Positions 56,987-64,000 of a stretch of DNA of 64,000 nucleotides are shown one piece after another. Under the pieces are notes generated by a model. The model saw nothing but the letters and a program-made list of their open reading frames with translations. It did not search any database and was not told where the DNA came from. This DNA comes from Chaunax sp. Z400 (taxonomy: Eukaryota > Chordata > Actinopteri > Lophiiformes > Chaunacidae). The DNA lies in NCBI GenBank assembly GCA_037577475.1, contig CM075187.1:1960046-2024045 (forward strand). Reading direction: 5' to 3'. Every line of letters starts with the position of its first letter. Position 1 is the first letter of the stretch. The translations under genes and the position numbers were made by a program.

Positions 56987-58685
56987 GTTTATCAGGAGAC
57001 AAACTGAATCTGTGATGTTTTAAACTCTTATCAATAAAGGTATTTTTCTGATCATATGTCCTGAAGACAACTTGGGCCCTCATTTACACCCTCATGGGTT
57101 CTTGGAAGCATCCAAGGCTCTCTGCAAGTCCACACATACATGGTGATACTCTGCATCAAGGTGCATAATTCTTTCTTTTCACACTTTATCTGCCTCATTG
57201 CCTCGGTCCTGTTTATGGGAACTGGAACTGGAATTTGCCAGCTCCATTTTGCTCAGCAGCTGTTGTCTAGAGCAGCAGTCGTCCCAGCCTGCCTGCGGTG
57301 GCTCTGCAGGCCAACTCGGCCCACACACTGCGGGGATGAAGAGTGGCACAGCAGAGCTTTCCCATAATCCCCCCTTGGTAACAGGGATCAGCCACAGTAG
57401 ATCAGACAAAGGTATAGGGGATAACCTGTTCTCTATCTGTGTCCGTGCTTCAGCCCAAATATTTCAGGTGTTTGCATGCAAGAGTCCCCCCCCCACTTTG
57501 TCCAGCTTATTGAAGTGAAGCTGCTTTCACTCAGGTGGAAAGGTGGACTGGGTCAGTGTTTGTAACAAGGGGATATACAGTAACTGCTGTGAACGACGCT
57601 GCTCTCCACAAAGACTGATTCACAGGGCTGATGGGAACATGTGTGCAACATATGGCGAAGCCTGAACCGAGTGAGAGCCACGGGCTGCAGAGACCCATGG
57701 AGACCTGGCTACAAACAACCTCCACATATCCCTCAGACGCACATCTGCACAAAGACCCATGTTCTTGCACATTCTCTCTACGTTTCCAGCTTCACACTGT
57801 TCCTTTAGTTCCCAGGTAGAGTGTGTGCCTGATTGGGATGTGGTGATGAGGGATATCCGGTGGAGTGCCAGCGTGTGAAAGTATCTTAGAACACCCAGAG
57901 AGCTCAGAGAGTTGATTACAGCTAATTGTCTGGATGAGGCACAACAGTTGGAGCTGCATAGAAGCCATTAAAAGCTCCTCCTGCACACCCATGACCCCCC
58001 AGGACAGACATGAGCCCCCTCTCCGCACCTCATTCCTCTGGCTCTCCTACACTTGGCAGATCTGAGACTCTGTGAGAGAGCTCGCTGGAGTTGATATGAG
58101 CTGGCCCAGACTGCTGAGGCTGCTTTTTTTCAGCTGTGGTGTTTCCCCCCTTGCTGTGGTATTAATGGAATCCTAAAGATGCTTGCAGCCAGATGTCTCA
58201 AAGGAAGAGAAAGAGGCGATTTGCAGCCCTGCACAGAAACTACAACATGACTGAGCCTTAAAAGCGTGGAAAATCTGCATCCATCCAAAAATAACCTGGA
58301 GATTATTTGAATCTTATACATTAAAATATACTTTGGGAGCATAAAAGATGTTCCAGGCAGAAATGGGATTCAACTATGTGCTCTGAATGACAAGCATAGA
58401 CCCAACAATTTATTCATTGTTCGCCAAATCTGCTTCAGTTGTTTGGACCAAGTATAAATTCTAGAAATGATTTGGACTCTGGTCAAGGCTAAAAGGTGAA
58501 AACAGGACTGAGAAATATGAGAGGAGAGTTTACTCGTATAGCAACATCAGCAGACCTCTGGTGCAAAAGAAAGTCTTCAAGACAAAAATGCAGAAAAGAA
58601 GTTTATTAGTGCAGAAACATTTCTGGAGCTTCCAGCAACACAGCAACACAGCAACACAACGCTGCTGATAAGGTTTCATTCAAAT
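56987..58685. other. Unique non-coding DNA
   Basis: No gene was recognised. 57180-57420 and 57640-58060 are repeat-free with open frames on both strands but no domain. These are candidates for conserved non-coding sequence; a C9 run lies near 57486. Confidence 0.35.
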
Positions 58686-58689
58686 CTTT

Positions 58690-59255
58690 ATTTAACTTTT
58701 AAACCTTCAAGGTTCTCACAATGTTAAAGAAGTGAGAGAAAAAAATCATAGATCCACCCCTTTATCTGGATGTATTCCAAATTTCAATGGTTTCTTCTTT
58801 TGGAAATATGCCCACTCTTCCTCCCAGTCCGGTCTTCCCACCCCAAAATGAAACGGGTTCTTCACATGCCCCCCTCCCCCCCTCTAAGTTTAATGAACAT
58901 CAGTCTGGTAGTTTTTGTCTCATCCTGTTAAACAGACAAACAAACAGAATCGATCACTTTATCTCCGTGGTGAAGGTATTGATCCCTACAGCTCATACGG
59001 CATAATTCACGTCTCCAGAAGCCCAATCAGTCTGGGATCTTCCAGGGACTCAGATTACGCCTTCTGAGCTCTATGGATTTGTTTTATGGGTTGTTTTTTT
59101 TAAACTAGTCTCCATCTTCTTCAGGTGTTTAGGAAAATGCTGCAAAGCTGCTTTACTGTGAAGCTCCAGAAACTAGAAGCTTCACCTGACGTTCAATCAG
59201 CATAGGGGTGAGTAGATGAGGACTTTTCATTTTTGGGTGAACTGTTCCTTTAATA
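58690..59255 (+). repeat. Dispersed GGATCC-type repeat and foldback-MITE arm
   Basis: 58690-58985: ATGTTAAAGAAGTGAG, AGATCCACCCCTTTATCTGG, CCAAATTTCAATGG, AGTCTGGTAGTTTTTGTC and CTGTTAAACAGACAAACAAAC. 59095-59255 is a foldback-MITE arm (GAAGCTCCAGAAACTAG, GGGTGAACTGTTCCTTTAA). Confidence 0.7.
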
Positions 59256-60335
59256 AAGGTAAACACCAACGACATCTGTGCCACATTGCTCTCCCCCTTT
59301 TTTTTCTTCTTCTTTTTCACTCACACACATATTTCCACATATTTTCTGCCTCATCTATCTTTCCTTTCCGTCTCCCTGACCTTCTTTCCTGTCCATCCTC
59401 TGTTCTTTCTCCCAGCTCACGGAGGCAGGAAGTGTGGCCTCCACTGGGTTTGGTGTTTATTGTCCTAACCTGAGAGAATTAGCATCGAAGACAAAGTCAA
59501 GGGCATCAGAGATGGTGGAGATCACAAGGGAGGGGAGAGGAAGCAAAGCAGCCCCAGACTGGGTTGTATATTTGTTTAGTGCGGGGCTGCCAACAGGCGA
59601 CGTAATGACCAGGAGGGTCGGGGTCATGTGATCGGTGCAGAGCTGCACCCATTCCTCCAATTGTGCGTTGTGCACCTCGTCCCATAATTCACTTCCTCAG
59701 CGACAGAAATGATCTGATTAGATACGGTAGGTGTCTGTGCAAGCATTCCTCCATCTCCACCAATCATCACATAAAAAATGTCTTCGCTCAAATTCTGAAC
59801 TATACTGTTAAAACCCTGATTTGTCTTAACCACTTTGCCATATGTGTAAAGGCCTGCAATATGGCACCTTTCTCTACTGGCTACTTTAGGGCAATAAAAC
59901 AGGAAGTTAACGACTGAAAGTGTGTGTTCTTCTTCTGTGAAATGCATGCAGAGCCGTTAAAGCTCCCCTCCTGCAGCAGCAGGGATCAGGAGGCTGCAGG
60001 AATGTGCTCTGTTCATTATGGCTCCAGAGAAAGCTGCCAGCTCCTACCAACATGGTACAGTGCAAATATTCTTCTTTCAAATTAAACCTGCAACACTGCA
60101 CCTGTGGCCTGATCCAGAGTATTTAATGTGTTCATGAAAGTACAACACATTATTTTGTCATACGTACCATTGTTGTTTAAGTCACAAAAGATTCTTGTTT
60201 GTATTTTAAAAAGTCTCAGCATGATAGAGGGCTGCTTTTCTGTTCATGTTCTCAAAGACGCTTTGATTGACATGTGTTTAACTCCACCAACAAGGTGTGT
60301 TGTGTTTAAGGTGTTGTGTGTTTGTTAGCTGCTTA
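59256..60335. other. Unique non-coding DNA
   Basis: No gene was recognised. 59640-59930 is repeat-free with small open frames on both strands and TAAT/GATTA cores (TGATCTGATTAGATACGG), a possible conserved element. Confidence 0.35.
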
Positions 60336-60339
60336 GGAA

Positions 60340-60900
60340 CCTGGTAGAAGGATGGGGCAGGGACCAGGAAAGAACCCATTATATTTTAGAGTTCCAAATA
60401 AAGGGGCAGATCCAGGATTAGGCATAAAGTACTGAACCAATTTCCACTAAGCTTTGTGGAGGGTTGGGGCGTGGGTCAGGCTAGCTAAACAGACATGTGT
60501 AGTGCAGATATCCGCTCTACATTCTGCCATTCAAGCTTGTTTGTTTACGTTATTGTGAAAAAGTTCTGGATAGATTTTCACAAAACTTGGTGGATGGATG
60601 AGACGTGGGTCTGGATGCAGGATTTGTTTTTTGTAATTTTCTTTAATATCGCGAGAGCTTTTTTCCCACATTTTTCATCATCATCATTGCATTTTTTTTT
60701 TGCAACTTGGTGCATGTGCAGGAACGAATCCAGTAAATTGTGGTGCAGATCCCGACATTCTTTTATAGCTTTCCTAAATATTGAATAAAATGGTATTTTT
60801 TGGACATTTTCTCTAATAACGCAAAAGCCACCGAACCGATTTTCACAAAATGTCGTCGAGGTTAGAGGGCATCGGTCAGGCAAGCTAACTATGAGTGCTG
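60340..60900 (+). repeat. Dispersed repeat, CCGAACCGATTTTC type
   Basis: Three units: TACTGAACCAATTTCCAC, GATAGATTTTCACAAAACTTGG and CACCGAACCGATTTTCAC, each followed by a GGNTGGGGCGTGGGTC-like motif and GGCTAGCTAA or GCAAGCTAAC. It is related to 36549-36870. Confidence 0.7.
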
Positions 60901-62935
<2,035 letters not shown>

Positions 62936-63870
62936 TCACCATCCTTCCACCAAGTTTCATTAAAATCTGTTTGGTATTTTTTGCATAACAAAAACAAACC
63001 AACATGCAAACTAGAATGTAGTCAGTACAGCTCCTACCTCTGCCAAGGCCAAACAACGTTTGGTTCTTAGTCTAGAGCAGCTGAATCAAATTCACCTCCT
63101 ATAAATAAAACTTTTGATCCAGAAGATCTGGATTATTATCTTTATCTGCACCACACCAGACACACTCATAGATATCAACACCATAAACGTTTTGATATCT
63201 TGATTTATGGATTATTTCCTGAGAAATTAGAAAAAAAAATTGCAATGCTAAAGGAAGTCATACGAAATCCTGGATCTACCCTTTCATGTCTGGCCATATG
63301 AGCCATCCAGACCCCTCAGGACATTTGGGTCCGGCCTGCTGGTTGTCCTGAGAGTCAAATCTAAACACAATGAAGGTGAAACAGCATTTTGTTAACATGC
63401 AATCTCCCAGCTGATAGCAGACGAGCCCCAACTCTGATGACTTCTAAATAAAAACAGTTCTGTTTTGCTCTGCCTTGGTTAAAACATTACTTTATTACCG
63501 CAGCTTTAAACTGGTTTGATTTAATTTATCTTTAAATTGTTCTAATTATATTTAATTCTACATTTAATATGGGAGTATTACCTTTATTATCACATTTTAA
63601 ACTCTTCCAGCTAATCCTGTACTTGCACTTTTAAATCATGAACCATTAACCTTTGTTATATTTCACTGCCTTGTTGTGTGAATAGTATAGTATATACATA
63701 CATGTCTGACCCATGTCCCAACCCTCCACAAAGTTTCATGCAAATCAGTTCAGCAGTTTTTGTGTAATTAGGGAAAATGCAGAAAAACAGGAAAAAATTC
63801 CCAGGTCCGGACCCAATTTTAATGGGTTCTTTCCTGCCTTGGAAAGGAAAGTCTTGTTTCCACCATACTA
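62936..63870 (+). repeat. Series of dispersed 'TTTCATNAAAATC' repeats
   Basis: At least three copies: 62936-63070 (CCACCAAGTTTCATTAAAATC, then GTTTGGTATTTTTTGC), 63110-63300 (close to 15480-15640) and 63690-63860 (AAAGTTTCATGCAAATC, CAGTTCAGCAGTTTTTGTG, TTTTAATGGGTTC). The rest, up to the window end, shows no gene. Confidence 0.65.
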
Positions 63871-64000
63871 GTCTAGACTCCATCAGTATCTGACGTCTGG
63901 ATCAACACGTTAGCAGAGCAGAGAACATCAGGTAGCAAAGAGGAAGTCCACAGTCCTTCGAACACTTCACACCCCATCTGCTGCAGACCTGCTGGAGTCC

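Overview
The window is vertebrate nuclear DNA, almost certainly from a teleost fish. It holds three spliced genes with clear fish/vertebrate orthologues, GT-AG introns, CpG-rich 5' ends, and a dense background of fish-type repeats: Tc1-like transposons, L1-, L2- and Rex/RTE-like LINE remnants, a tRNA-derived SINE head, foldback MITEs and many microsatellites. There are no operons, CRISPR arrays or other prokaryotic features.

Layout. 1-4.8 kb: non-coding, with a possible conserved element near 540-800 and a degenerate CAAGTC minisatellite at 1.7-2.1 kb. 4.8-10.2 kb (+): a complete nine-coding-exon lgi3 gene (secreted LRR/EPTP synaptic protein). 12.8-16.9 kb (+): a CpG-rich promoter and a complete ten-coding-exon chmp7 gene (ESCRT-III/nuclear envelope). 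17-22 kb: LINE 3' ends, a 27-copy 17-bp minisatellite carrying an overlapping E-box and RUNX-like motif, and a possible unrecognised first exon at about 19.0 kb. 21.6-31.6 kb (-): ccdc92, with three coding exons, a long 5' intron and a non-coding first exon. 31.6-64 kb: no gene recognised. This part holds one near-intact-length but coding-dead Tc1 element, a second truncated one, a Rex/RTE fragment, a dispersed inverted duplication at 45.5 and 56.3 kb, long simple repeats, and unique stretches that look like candidate conserved non-coding elements.

The three genes do not form a pathway: lgi3 is neuronal and secreted, chmp7 acts in membrane remodelling, and ccdc92 is a centriole/cilium coiled-coil protein. 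In human, LGI3 and CHMP7 are both on 8p21.3 while CCDC92 is on 12q24.31, so the lgi3-chmp7 pairing is conserved synteny and the chmp7-ccdc92 junction is a difference from human. I built the exon models by hand from splice sites and reading phase; all three give continuous frames of the expected length. I found no clear novel multi-gene system. The most interesting leftovers are the E-box/RUNX minisatellite, a four-copy DR1 array, the possible orphan exon(s) between chmp7 and ccdc92, and the diverged duplicated block in the gene-poor part.
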